Source of the DNA: Chitinophaga pinensis
Lineage (GTDB): Bacteria > Bacteroidota > Bacteroidia > 2-12-FULL-35-15
Length of the DNA stretch: 41,001 nt
Direction of reading: 5' to 3'
Assembly: GCA_945885475.1 (NCBI GenBank)
Contig: CAMCYR010000026.1
Coordinates: 1-41,001 of the forward strand
Below the pieces are notes generated by a model, which was given only the letters and a program-made list of their open reading frames with translations, ran no database searches and had not been told where the DNA came from. The first letter of the stretch is position 1. Each line of letters opens with the position of its first letter. Of the stretch, positions 17,391 to 26,100 are shown one piece after another. The position numbers and the translations under genes are program-made.

Positions 17391-18485
17391 ATGCAAACTC
17401 AAAGAAAAATAATCCACATCGACATGGATGCATTTTATGCATCTGTTGAACAGCGTGATTTCCCCGAGTATATTGGCAAGCCAATAATTGTGGGCGGCAA
17501 ACCGGAAGGTCGTGGCGGAGTAGTTGCAACAGCGAGTTATGAAGCCCGAAAATTCGGCATCCGTTCTGCCATGCCCTCTAAAAAAGCACAACAACTTTGT
17601 CCGGATGCTATTTTTGTTTACCCACGTTTTACTGCCTATAAAGAAGCATCAAAAAAGATCCGAGAAATTTTCGAACGCTATACCGATCTGATCGAACCAC
17701 TTTCATTAGATGAAGCATTTTTAGATGTGACAGAAAATAAAAAAAACATTACTTCAGCAATTGAAATAGCAAAACAAATAAAATTAGCCATTAAAGAAGA
17801 GCTGAATTTAACAGCATCAGCAGGAGTTTCATCCGGAAAATTTGTTGCGAAGATCGCTTCCGATATGAACAAACCCGATGGCTTGACCTTTATCGCTCCG
17901 GAAAAAATCGAAGAATTTATGGAGCGGCTTCCAGTAGAAAAATTTTTTGGCGTAGGAAAAGTAACCGCTGATAAAATGAAGGGAATGGGAATTTACAAAG
18001 GTATTGACCTGAAAAAAATGTCGGAGGAAGATCTTGTGCAGCACTTCGGTAAATCGGGACGGTTTTATTATAAAATTGTGAGAGGAATTGACAACCGACA
18101 AGTACAGCCCCACCGTGAAACAAAATCAATGGGTGCCGAAGATACCTTTTCAGAAGACTTAACAACAGTTGAAGCAATGAATCAGGAGTTAGATAAAATT
18201 GCGGAGGTAGTTGTCACGCGATTGCAGAAATACAATTTGAAAGGAAGAACCATTACACTAAAAATAAAATATCACAATTTTCAGCAGATCACCCGTAATC
18301 ACTCATTCAATAAAGGAATTGGTGACATCGAAACAATTATCAATACCGTAAAAGAGCTGCTTATAAAGACGAATCTTGAAAATAAAAAAGTGCGTTTATT
18401 GGGAATTTCACTTTCTAATTTTGGGAAGATAAAGGAGAAACTGAGTAAAATAGAAAACGGACAGCTAAAATTAGTATTCGATTAA
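17391..18485 (+). CDS. dinB: DNA polymerase IV (Y family)
   Basis: 364 aa. The Y-family translesion polymerase shows all three catalytic acidic residues: D11 in IDMDAFYASVE, and D107/E108 in SLDEAFLDVT. YEARKFGIRSAMPSKKA is the DinB finger motif, with a helix-hairpin-helix segment near VGKVTADKMKGMGI. The little-finger domain ends in QLKLVFD at the extreme C-terminus, a plausible beta-clamp-binding peptide. It copies past damaged bases with low fidelity. AGAGG sits 6 bases before the ATG and may serve as a ribosome binding site. The stop overlaps the convergent hypothetical gene by 4 bases. Confidence 0.96.
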   Translation: MQTQRKIIHIDMDAFYASVEQRDFPEYIGKPIIVGGKPEGRGGVVATASYEARKFGIRSAMPSKKAQQLCPDAIFVYPRFTAYKEASKKIREIFERYTDLIEPLSLDEAFLDVTENKKNITSAIEIAKQIKLAIKEELNLTASAGVSSGKFVAKIASDMNKPDGLTFIAPEKIEEFMERLPVEKFFGVGKVTADKMKGMGIYKGIDLKKMSEEDLVQHFGKSGRFYYKIVRGIDNRQVQPHRETKSMGAEDTFSEDLTTVEAMNQELDKIAEVVVTRLQKYNLKGRTITLKIKYHNFQQITRNHSFNKGIGDIETIINTVKELLIKTNLENKKVRLLGISLSNFGKIKEKLSKIENGQLKLVFD

Positions 18486-18853
18486 TCAAGATTAACCGTA
18501 TACACATCCGTCCCATTCCTGACAATGGAGTTCACTTCAAAACCACCTTCCTGCGGAATAATTTCTTTCAAATCAAATACAGCACAGCTCTTGCTTAATC
18601 CCTCAAAGATCAATGTAAATTTTTGTCCCGGACTTTTAGGTGTCCATTGAGGGAAGAATGTTACATTAAAGGCGGTAATCAATTGCGCCTTTTTTCCGGT
18701 ACTATGTTCAATCAGAAACGTACTCGGCCAGATTCGATAAAAAGCATCCTGACCGCAAACACAATGTACTATTGTTTGCCCTTCTTCAGCAACCATTGTT
18801 TCAGCCTGTACTTCTGTTTCAACCTGAGTTGCTATTTCTGTTTTAGTAGCCAA
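18482..18853 (-). CDS. Hypothetical small protein
   Basis: 123 aa with no signal peptide or membrane segment. The first ~25 residues are Thr/Glu-rich and low complexity (TEIATQVETEVQAETMVAEEG). The rest looks like a compact beta-rich domain with CVCGQDAFYRIWPSTFLIE and FPQWTPKSPGQKFTLIFEGL. I do not recognise the family. A full promoter (18916-18948) precedes it, which supports a real gene. It overlaps the dinB 3' end by 4 bases. Confidence 0.7.
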   Translation of the reverse strand: MATKTEIATQVETEVQAETMVAEEGQTIVHCVCGQDAFYRIWPSTFLIEHSTGKKAQLITAFNVTFFPQWTPKSPGQKFTLIFEGLSKSCAVFDLKEIIPQEGGFEVNSIVRNGTDVYTVNLD

Positions 18854-18915
18854 TAGAATGATGGTTTTATAAATAAATGAAGTTTTTTCTGCAATAGAGC
18901 TAAAAACTAAGATGT

Positions 18916-18948
18916 CAAAGTTAACATCAATTACCTGAAAAATAACAA
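18916..18948 (-). promoter_or_regulatory. Promoter TTG-N22-TAACTTTG for the 123-aa gene
   Basis: Read on the minus strand: TTG (18948-18946), a 22-base spacer, TAACTTTG (18923-18916). Elements and spacing fit the Bacteroidota consensus. The expected start near 18909 leaves a leader of about 55 bases. Confidence 0.6.
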
Positions 18949-18999
18949 AAAACGAGGTATCAATTGATCAAAGGCACGATAGAATTGAGGATATTTAAG

Positions 19000-19007
19000 T
19001 AAATTTG
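19000..19007 (+). promoter_or_regulatory. Candidate -7 element for the SPOR-like gene
   Basis: TAAATTTG, 22 bases before the ATG at 19030. The nearest upstream TTG (18985-18987) leaves only 12 bases of spacing, shorter than the normal 17-23. Confidence 0.45.
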
Positions 19008-19029
19008 TAAAATTAAACGTTTTCTGATC

Positions 19030-19884
19030 ATGTATAAGTTTTTCACGCTAACACTTCTGCTTTTAACCGCACATCTTTTCGCTCAGGAGGTTACAGCAAC
19101 ACAAAAAATACCAAAAAGTGCATTACCGGGAACTGATTTTATAATTGAAACAACTGTTAACAGAGCAAGAGTTAACGGATTTATGAAATTTTTTCAGGAA
19201 CTACCTGAAGGCTTTACTGCCTCTGAAATAGAAAGCAAAGGAGGAACGTTTACCTTCGTAGACGGTGGGGCAAAAATTGTTTGGATCTCTCCACCAGTAG
19301 ATGATATCATTACGATCAGCTATAAAATTACAGTAAATGGTGGCGTATCCGGAATGAAGAAGCTTCCCGGAAAAATATCTTATATCAATAATAATGAACG
19401 TAAAATAGTTGACCTTCCAGTAGCAAGTATTATGATCGGTACAGCAACAGTTCCTGTAAAAAAAGAGATTCCTGTAACAAATCCAGTTCCCTTGACAACA
19501 AGCACACCAGTGAAGACAAATCCGCTCACAACGCCTGCAGCAACCACCACTCCTGCTAAAGCTACTACAGCTTCTGAAGTCAAAAAAGAAGTTCCCATTG
19601 TTACAGCAAGGCAGCCGGCAACACTTGCAAAAGTTCCTTCTAGTGCCATGCCAACATCATCCGGAAAAATGTTTCGCGTTCAGATTGGTGCATTTGCAGC
19701 AAAACCTAAGGTAGATGGGGTGCCTGAAATAACAACCGTAGTTTTGGAAAACGGGATAACAAAATATTTCAGCGGTAATTTTTCTATTTATGAAGATGCT
19801 GTAAAACGCAGAAAAGAAATGGCAGAGAAAGGTTTTAATGGCTCCTTCATTGTCTCCTTTGAGAACGGGAAAATTGTAAAATAG
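19030..19884 (+). CDS. Secreted protein with C-terminal SPOR-like domain
   Basis: 284 aa. The signal peptide (MYKFFTLTLLLLTAHLFA) is cleaved before Q. Residues ~20-135 form an immunoglobulin/cohesin-like beta domain (IPKSALPGTDFIIETTVNRA, GFTASEIESKGGTFTF, ISYKITVNGG). A long Pro/Thr/Ala/Val-rich linker (~140-210) joins it to the C-terminal ~70 residues: FRVQIGAFAAKP, then TKYFSGNFSIYEDAVKRRKEMAEKGF and SFIVSFENGK. That is the pattern of a SPOR domain. SPOR domains bind denuded peptidoglycan glycans, so envelope or septal placement is likely but inferred. A terminator shared with the convergent peptidase gene follows. Confidence 0.82.
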   Translation: MYKFFTLTLLLLTAHLFAQEVTATQKIPKSALPGTDFIIETTVNRARVNGFMKFFQELPEGFTASEIESKGGTFTFVDGGAKIVWISPPVDDIITISYKITVNGGVSGMKKLPGKISYINNNERKIVDLPVASIMIGTATVPVKKEIPVTNPVPLTTSTPVKTNPLTTPAATTTPAKATTASEVKKEVPIVTARQPATLAKVPSSAMPTSSGKMFRVQIGAFAAKPKVDGVPEITTVVLENGITKYFSGNFSIYEDAVKRRKEMAEKGFNGSFIVSFENGKIVK

Positions 19885-19923
19885 CAACTATAAGCTGGAA
19901 CGTTTAAGTTGTTTTATTCAAAT

Positions 19924-19964
19924 AAAAAAAGTTCAAAGCCGCCATCCGACTTTGAACTTTTTTT
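19924..19964. terminator. Bidirectional terminator between convergent genes
   Basis: The A-rich/T-rich inverted repeat AAAAAAAGTTCAAAG (19924-19938) with CTTTGAACTTTTTT (19950-19964) has a GC-rich apex. T runs on both strands let it serve the SPOR-like gene (+) and the C1B peptidase gene (-). Confidence 0.85.
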
Positions 19965-19983
19965 ATTTAAACATTTAACGATT

Positions 19984-21138
19984 CTATAATCCCAACTTCT
20001 TAGCAATCTCTTTTTTTACACCTTCTTTATGCACCATAATACTCGTTGTTTTGTATTTTAAGTATGCTTCGGATACATAGAAATAACCATCACAATCGTT
20101 ATTTTTTATACCCCATGAATTTTTCACGATATAGTATTTTGTACCATTTTGATCTTTCACCATTCCAACAATATGCATACCGTGATCATCCTGCGTTTCG
20201 TAATTATCAAAAGCCAATTGCCGCATCGCCTGAGTAATTTCTTTTTGTTTTCCGGGATTTAAAATCACTGAATCTACTTTTTCTTTTTTCACATCACTCC
20301 ACTCTACATCAGGAACAATGGCAACACCATTTTTATAAGAGAACCCTTTTTCACTCACATCAGCACCCCAAGCAACTGAATATCCATTCATAATTGCATT
20401 GTCAACAACATCCATCATATCCGTCAGTGGCACATTATATAATTGATCCCAAGCCCAATTATCCTGAATTTCTAATGCAAACTTTGTATAGAACGGATGA
20501 TGAGAAAAAGAAGTGATCTCAATATAATTATCCATATTTAATCCTAAAGAAGCTGCAAATGATTTAGAATCATATTTTTTTCCCTGATAGTCGAATGACA
20601 AAGGCGCTTCCCCTAAATAGGCATCTAGTGTAGAGTTGACTGCTTTAGACCAACCTGTTGAAATATTATTCGCCTTCACAAGAACATCCAATTGTGCTTT
20701 CAACATATTATCCATTTCGTTGTGATTGATTTCTTTATCACCATTCACCAAACCTAAATAAGCCGATTGCGGAACCAAACCGAAATTCTTGATCACATAG
20801 GCTGCATCGTGAAAAGCACCACCGGGACCAAAATTGATCAATCCATGCATACGAACGTATTTATCCGCTTTTGCCATATAGGCGTTTCGAACAATAAACA
20901 TTTCCGACAGATTTACTTTTGGTTTTCCCATACGGATCATTTCCGATTCAAAAAACGAAAGCGATGAAAATGACCAGCAAGTACTTGACTGTGCTTGATT
21001 TTGCACTTCGGTCGCTTCTAAATTTTTTACGACCGTGAATTTATAATTACCATCTTTCTTGTTGGTAAGTGTTTGCGCAACTAATAAATCGGCAGCAATA
21101 AGTACCAATCCGAGGATAATTTGTTTTTTAATATTCAT
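19984..21138 (-). CDS. Secreted C1B-type cysteine peptidase (bleomycin hydrolase/PepC-like)
   Basis: 384 aa from the ATG at 21138. An upstream in-frame start (21192) would lie on the candidate -7 element, and M1 at 21138 opens a proper signal peptide (MNIKKQIILGLVLIAADLLVA, then Q). Papain-fold catalytic residues are visible: Q48 (oxyanion), C54 in SSTCWSFSS, H319 in DDHGMHIVG and N340 in VKNSWG. The layout fits peptidase family C1B rather than papain-type C1A. Unlike cytoplasmic PepC it is exported. The normal C1B C-terminal tail that limits cleavage to aminopeptidase activity ends here as KKEIAKKLGL. Confidence 0.9.
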   Translation of the reverse strand: MNIKKQIILGLVLIAADLLVAQTLTNKKDGNYKFTVVKNLEATEVQNQAQSSTCWSFSSLSFFESEMIRMGKPKVNLSEMFIVRNAYMAKADKYVRMHGLINFGPGGAFHDAAYVIKNFGLVPQSAYLGLVNGDKEINHNEMDNMLKAQLDVLVKANNISTGWSKAVNSTLDAYLGEAPLSFDYQGKKYDSKSFAASLGLNMDNYIEITSFSHHPFYTKFALEIQDNWAWDQLYNVPLTDMMDVVDNAIMNGYSVAWGADVSEKGFSYKNGVAIVPDVEWSDVKKEKVDSVILNPGKQKEITQAMRQLAFDNYETQDDHGMHIVGMVKDQNGTKYYIVKNSWGIKNNDCDGYFYVSEAYLKYKTTSIMVHKEGVKKEIAKKLGL

Positions 21139-21189
21139 TTTTAGAGATTTTGTTTCAAGTAATTTACGTTCAAAAAACAGCTTTATATA

Positions 21190-21197
21190 CAAATTTA
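21190..21197 (-). promoter_or_regulatory. Candidate -7 element for the C1B peptidase gene
   Basis: The minus strand reads TAAATTTG 51 bases before the ATG at 21138. No TTG is at -33 distance. If used, it rules out the longer N-terminus beginning at 21192. Confidence 0.5.
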
Positions 21198-21255
21198 TGA
21201 TGAGTGGTTTTTCAGAGTTATAAGGTGATTAAGAAATAGGGTAATAGGGTGTTTT

Positions 21256-21313
21256 ACCTTATTACATTATCACCCAATCACCTTATTACATGATCACCCA
21301 ATCACCTTATCAC
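21256..21313. repeat. 8-base degenerate tandem repeat with 24-base higher-order unit
   Basis: Read on the minus strand, the region is a head-to-tail series of octamers: GTGATAAG, GTGATTGG, GTGATCAT, GTAATAAG, GTGATTGG, GTGATAAT, GTAATAAG, the last leading into GTAAAACA. On the plus strand two 24-base units (21256-21279 and 21280-21303) differ at one position. An inverted copy of the core (ATAAGGTGATT at 21220-21230 against AATCACCTTAT at 21276-21286 and 21300-21310) allows a hairpin. It fills the gap between the DUF3467 and C1B peptidase genes. Confidence 0.85.
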
Positions 21314-21317
21314 TAAT

Positions 21318-21632
21318 TTAAGCCTGCGCTGTAGGTCCACCAAAGTTCATCGGCAATACATTTGGCATGTCTGTATCTTTTATCACACCATGTGCTTGTT
21401 CGAACTTTGAAATATTATCTTTCAAGGCTTTCATCAAACGCTTTGCATGTTGCGGAGTTAATACAATACGGGATTTCACTTTTGCTTTTGGAACTCCGGG
21501 CATCATTCTTACAAAGTCAACAACAAATTCAGAATTCGAATGTGTGATGATGGCGAGGTTTGAATAAATTCCTTCTGCGATTTCTTCGCTCAACTCAATG
21601 TTCAATTGATTGTTTTGATTTTGCTCTTCCAT
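21318..21632 (-). CDS. DUF3467 family protein
   Basis: 104 aa, soluble, no signal peptide. The pattern IYSNLAIITHSNSEFVVDFVRMMPG followed by AKVKSRIVLTPQHAKRLMKALKDNI is the core of DUF3467, a small domain widespread in Bacteroidota and other bacteria with no established function. The N-terminus is Gln/Asn-rich, and the C-terminal ~20 residues look disordered (NVLPMNFGGPTAQA). It is separated from the upstream T9SS pair by a short terminator-like hairpin. Confidence 0.85.
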   Translation of the reverse strand: MEEQNQNNQLNIELSEEIAEGIYSNLAIITHSNSEFVVDFVRMMPGVPKAKVKSRIVLTPQHAKRLMKALKDNISKFEQAHGVIKDTDMPNVLPMNFGGPTAQA

Positions 21633-21668
21633 GATTTTTATTTTTAGGAAGGCTAAGGTAAGAAAAAA

Positions 21669-21683
21669 CCCTTAAAAATAGGG
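21669..21683 (-). terminator. Weak intrinsic terminator after the T9SS gene pair
   Basis: On the minus strand CCCT...AGGG forms a 4-base stem with a T/A-rich loop, followed directly by TTTTTTC. The stem is short, but the T run and the position 33 bases past the stop at 21716 fit a terminator. Confidence 0.45.
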
Positions 21684-21715
21684 CTTAAAATGGCAGAAAT
21701 AAGTATTAAAAAGTC

Positions 21716-23137
21716 CTATTCTTTCACAAATTTTTGTGATAACCGCTGTTTTCCATCTTTACGAACAGCAGAAATAAAATACACACCTGAAGCGAATTCG
21801 GACACAGCTATTTTCGAATTCTCAATTTTTATTTTTTGAATTTCTCCTAAAATATTAATGATGCTTATTTCATAATCATTGATATTTTCTCCATCTATTG
21901 AAATGTTAATTTCTGAAGAAGCAGGGTTAGGATACAGAAACAATTGAGAATCTAAAATTTGTACTTCATTAACACCTACATTACAATTAGCTATTTCACA
22001 ACCACTACTATCTACCTTTACTAACCATGCATCTTGTCCAGATACGTTTCCTGAACCAGTCATTACAAACCCATTATTATTGGCTAATTTTATATCATAA
22101 ATATAATTTGCATTTGTTGAGTTCGCAAAATATGTTCTTAACCATTGTTGATTACCTAAGCTATCTGTTTTTATCAATAGTCCCCAAGAATCAGCAACAG
22201 TAGTTACACCCGAACAAACAATGCTCCCATCAGACAAAATTACAGGAATAGCATAAAATTGCTGATCTCCAGTTCCACCATAAGTTTGCGACCAAATAAC
22301 TACACCCAACTTCGTGAGTTTTGCCATATATGCTTGATTAGATAATCCCGCAACGAATTTAGAACCAACTAAAATATATGTACTATCTTGTAATTGTTTA
22401 ACAAAAGCCTGTCCTGCGGTTCCTGCATATACTTTTTCCCATTGAAAATTTCCATTACTATCTGTTTTAACAACATGTAGTTGATTATTTCTATGTCCTG
22501 AAAGTATAAATCCTCCATCCAAAGTAATTTGACCAGAAACACAATCTTCAGTCAATGTTGTACCATAAACCTGTTGCCATTGAAATACACCATTTTTATC
22601 TGTTTTTATCAAATAAAAATCAGATGCGGAACCTGTGCTAAAACTTTGCGTAACACCCATCATTACAAATCCACTGTCAGGGGTTTGACAAACAATATTT
22701 GCATTATCAAAATTTACGCCTCCATAAGTTTTTGTCCAAAGTGTATCTCCATTTTCAGTTAGCTTAACCAACAAAGCATTGAGTGCAGTAGATCCACTAT
22801 CTGCATAAGCACCAGCTTGTGCGTAATTCCCATCTAAACATTTTATCAAAGAGTTTCCTATTGCAGTGTAATATCCACAATTTAATTTAGGATAGCTCTT
22901 TGTTAAAACGGTATCTCCGTTTGTATTTATACGAATGAAATGTAATGCCCCAAAGGATGGAAGAAACTTATTCCCACCAACTAGAAAGTCGCCATTAGGC
23001 AACTCTATTGCAGTAGTTGCATGATTAGAAAAAGAATTAGTTCCATCGTAATCATACAACCTATTAATATAGGTTTGTGCATTAACTTCAAAAGAAACAA
23101 GAATGCCAATGAATAATATTTTGATTGCTTTTTTCAT
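21716..23137 (-). CDS. T9SS-secreted repeat protein with C-terminal sorting domain
   Basis: 473 aa. The signal peptide (MKKAIKILFIGILVSFEVNA) is followed by about six or seven repeats of ~50 residues. Each repeat follows the scheme DGGFxxxG, xxxxLVKTDSNGNxxWxKxYGG (e.g. FYLIKTDKNGVFQWQQVYG, MAKLTKLGVVIWSQTYGG), which suggests a beta-propeller-like body. The last ~78 residues are a type A T9SS sorting domain: LYPNPASSEINISI, YEISIINILGE, VSEFASGVYFISA, QKFVKE. It is therefore expected to cross the outer membrane by T9SS and attach to or leave the surface. Its ATG directly follows the stop of the 1414-aa gene (TAAATG). Confidence 0.88.
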   Translation of the reverse strand: MKKAIKILFIGILVSFEVNAQTYINRLYDYDGTNSFSNHATTAIELPNGDFLVGGNKFLPSFGALHFIRINTNGDTVLTKSYPKLNCGYYTAIGNSLIKCLDGNYAQAGAYADSGSTALNALLVKLTENGDTLWTKTYGGVNFDNANIVCQTPDSGFVMMGVTQSFSTGSASDFYLIKTDKNGVFQWQQVYGTTLTEDCVSGQITLDGGFILSGHRNNQLHVVKTDSNGNFQWEKVYAGTAGQAFVKQLQDSTYILVGSKFVAGLSNQAYMAKLTKLGVVIWSQTYGGTGDQQFYAIPVILSDGSIVCSGVTTVADSWGLLIKTDSLGNQQWLRTYFANSTNANYIYDIKLANNNGFVMTGSGNVSGQDAWLVKVDSSGCEIANCNVGVNEVQILDSQLFLYPNPASSEINISIDGENINDYEISIINILGEIQKIKIENSKIAVSEFASGVYFISAVRKDGKQRLSQKFVKE

Positions 23138-26100
23138 TTAATTAGAAAAAATAACTTTTTTCTTATCTGCAAATCCTTTATCTGTGTTTAAAACAAAAAA
23201 ATAGATTCCATTTGTGAAATTTTTGGTGTCTAGAATAACTGAAGATTCATTTATAATATTTTTCTTATAAACAACTGCTCCCATTACATTATAAATTATC
23301 AATTCAGCACGTGAGACTTCTTTCAAGCTAAAAACTACTTTCGTAAAATCTGAAGATGGATTAGGATATACTAAAAAATCAGAAGTCGTGCTAGAAACAA
23401 ATTCTGCTTCCTCCTCATTTGCAACTGACATACTTCTGAGAGAATTCGCATCGTAAGGATATCGGGCATATTGCATACCTTTTGTTAAAGACAATATTGT
23501 TCTCGCTTCTATTGCCAACTCTGGGTTGTTTTCATAAATTTGCTTCACCATAGCATATTGACCTGTGGTCATATCGACCCAAGTCAAGTCATTTGCGGCC
23601 AAATATAAACGGATTGCACTCAATTTGCATTTATCACTATGTACTCCTTCCTCCTCTTTAGAGTGGATTTTTTGTAAGCATAATTGTGCATCAGAGAAAT
23701 TACGTTGTTCTATCAGAATCTCAATTTGCTTAAATAAACCAGCAAGTGTAGAATCCTTTTGCGAAAGTGATTTTAAGCTGTCAATATTTTCAATCTCAAG
23801 ATAAGCTTGCTTTAAAATCACTTCAGCCAATTGCGCTTGAAAAAAGTGATAATCTACTTCCTTTTCTTTTTCACTTCTTGGTGATGTACCAGTTTGTGCT
23901 GTCATAATATTATTAATAATACCATTTGGCAAGCCCAAGTTTATTATTTCATCTAAAACCAATTTAGTGACAGGGGAATTTGCTATTACAATTTGCTTGA
24001 TGTGTCCTGATGAGAGTGAATTGGTTCTGTGTGACATAGCAATTAAAACCTCATCGCTCAAATATGGAGATTTACTTATTAATAAATTTTTCAACTGACC
24101 TGGCGACATTGAACTATTTATTTTTTCTAACAAATAATCTGTATTACCACCATCAATTAACTGACCTAGATCAATCTGCTTTTGATTAGCAATAGCCTTA
24201 GACGAATTATAGTTAGCTAATAAGCATGTTAAATCACCCGCACAAATTCCACTAAGATTTGATAAACATGAATTTAATCCAAAAGTAGGAGAACAATTAT
24301 TAATTGAAGATGGTATATCTGTATAATTAAAAACTCCTGGCTGATCACTATACTGAAAGCTAGAATTATCAATTTCGGAATTATTATCAAACTCCATTTG
24401 CTCATACAAAGAACCAGGTGAATATGAATTTCCTGCTTGCTGAGTTGTAGAAATACAAGCTCCTTGATCTCTTATTAAACTTGTAAGAAATGTCCCTACT
24501 GGACCATCTGGCAAATAAACATCATTATTTTTGCGATTGATAAAACTATTACATTTATATTCTAATCCACCACCAGCAACAATAGGAGCGGCATTATCTA
24601 ACTCTGGTTGTATATTTACATTTAAATTACTGAAGGTATTTTTATATGCATATCCAATTCCTGACCCATCAAAACCAAGTGGTGCAGAACCGCTACAATT
24701 ATTTACGACCATTCCATAGTTATATTGATCGACAGGAAAAGAGGTAGAAGTAATTGCACCAGTGAAAACATTTTCCTGAGCAGTAAAATCAGTTACACCA
24801 ATCAGATAAAGCCCAACAGGCTTATTATAGCCTCGCAAGAGTTCGTTAGTAGCAAGTATTGTGTTACCATTAGAAGCGGGTATAGTAAAATCATTGCTAT
24901 TAATAGTAGTAAGTTTCGTTGCTTCTAATACAATTCCATGAATATTATTAAGAAAGTGATTACCAACAATTGTTATGTATCTGGGCCCTCCTGTTGATTT
25001 TGCTAGAACACCTTCACTAAGCCCTTTGAAAGTATTCGCATTTGAACCTCCTGTTAGATTTATGTAAGAATCAATAGAATAAATACCCGTTCCTCTTACA
25101 TCCTCATCAAAGAGAGAATTTCCCATAGAGTTGATAGCATTATTTTCGAATTTATTTCCATTCAGTTTTACATTTCTAACTCCACTCAATATGATGTGTT
25201 TGTCACATGCAATTGCTCTGTCGCCAGCAGCAGCATAATGTATATCATTCAGTTTTCTAGTAGTTTCAAAATTGCAATTTTGAATTGTAGATACATAATT
25301 AAGTGGTGAAGTTCCTGTAGAAGTAACTACCAATGCGAAATATGGTTTAAATTCAATGTCTACAAAGTTATTTCTAAAGTCAGATAATGTTGAGTGAATA
25401 ACTCCACCACTAAAACTGCTTGATCCATCAATTCCCATTTTCACTGCAATTCGGGCATTTTCAATAATTACTCTGTGAAAATAAACGAACCCTTGATTTG
25501 AGGAAGGTGAAGTAATACTACCTTGTGATGCGAATTTGTTTCCTAAAACTTGTATTCCTTGCCACATACTTTTATTGCAAAATTCTGCAGAAGTCAAAAT
25601 CACTTCACTTCCTACACCAATTCCGTTCACAATTAATTTTGCTCCTCTTTCTACCAATATTCTACCATTTTCACCAAATTCCAATTTCAATGGACCAGTA
25701 ATTGTCAAAGTACTTCCAGACTTTACAGTTATGGTTCCAGCAATTTGTATTTTTCCATCTCCTGTTGCGTCAAGTGCAGTATAAATTGTTGAAGAATTCC
25801 ACGTTGTATTTACATTTAGAATCAAGTCCACAACATCGTATCTTGACACCTCAAAACAATTAAATGGACATGTAGAATATATTGGAGTTCCAACCGTTGG
25901 AAAATGAATAGTTCCTCCTGTATTTACAATATTATAGTGTCTTCCGGAAATTTCTGTTGGGTTATAATACAAGTGCGCTCCAGGTCCAACTTCAATTTGC
26001 ACATCATACAATCGTACACAAGGTTCAATAACTAAAGTGCTACCACTTTTAACTCGATAATAAGAAAAATAGGTGTCAGTCGGTGAACCAATATCATCAC

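Noticed and set aside
21139-21192. Eighteen-residue N-terminal extension of the C1B peptidase
   Set aside because: It overlaps a -7 promoter element and would hide the signal peptide that begins at the ATG at 21138.
21256-21313. CRISPR array
   Set aside because: The repeats are contiguous octamers with no unique spacers and no cas genes nearby.
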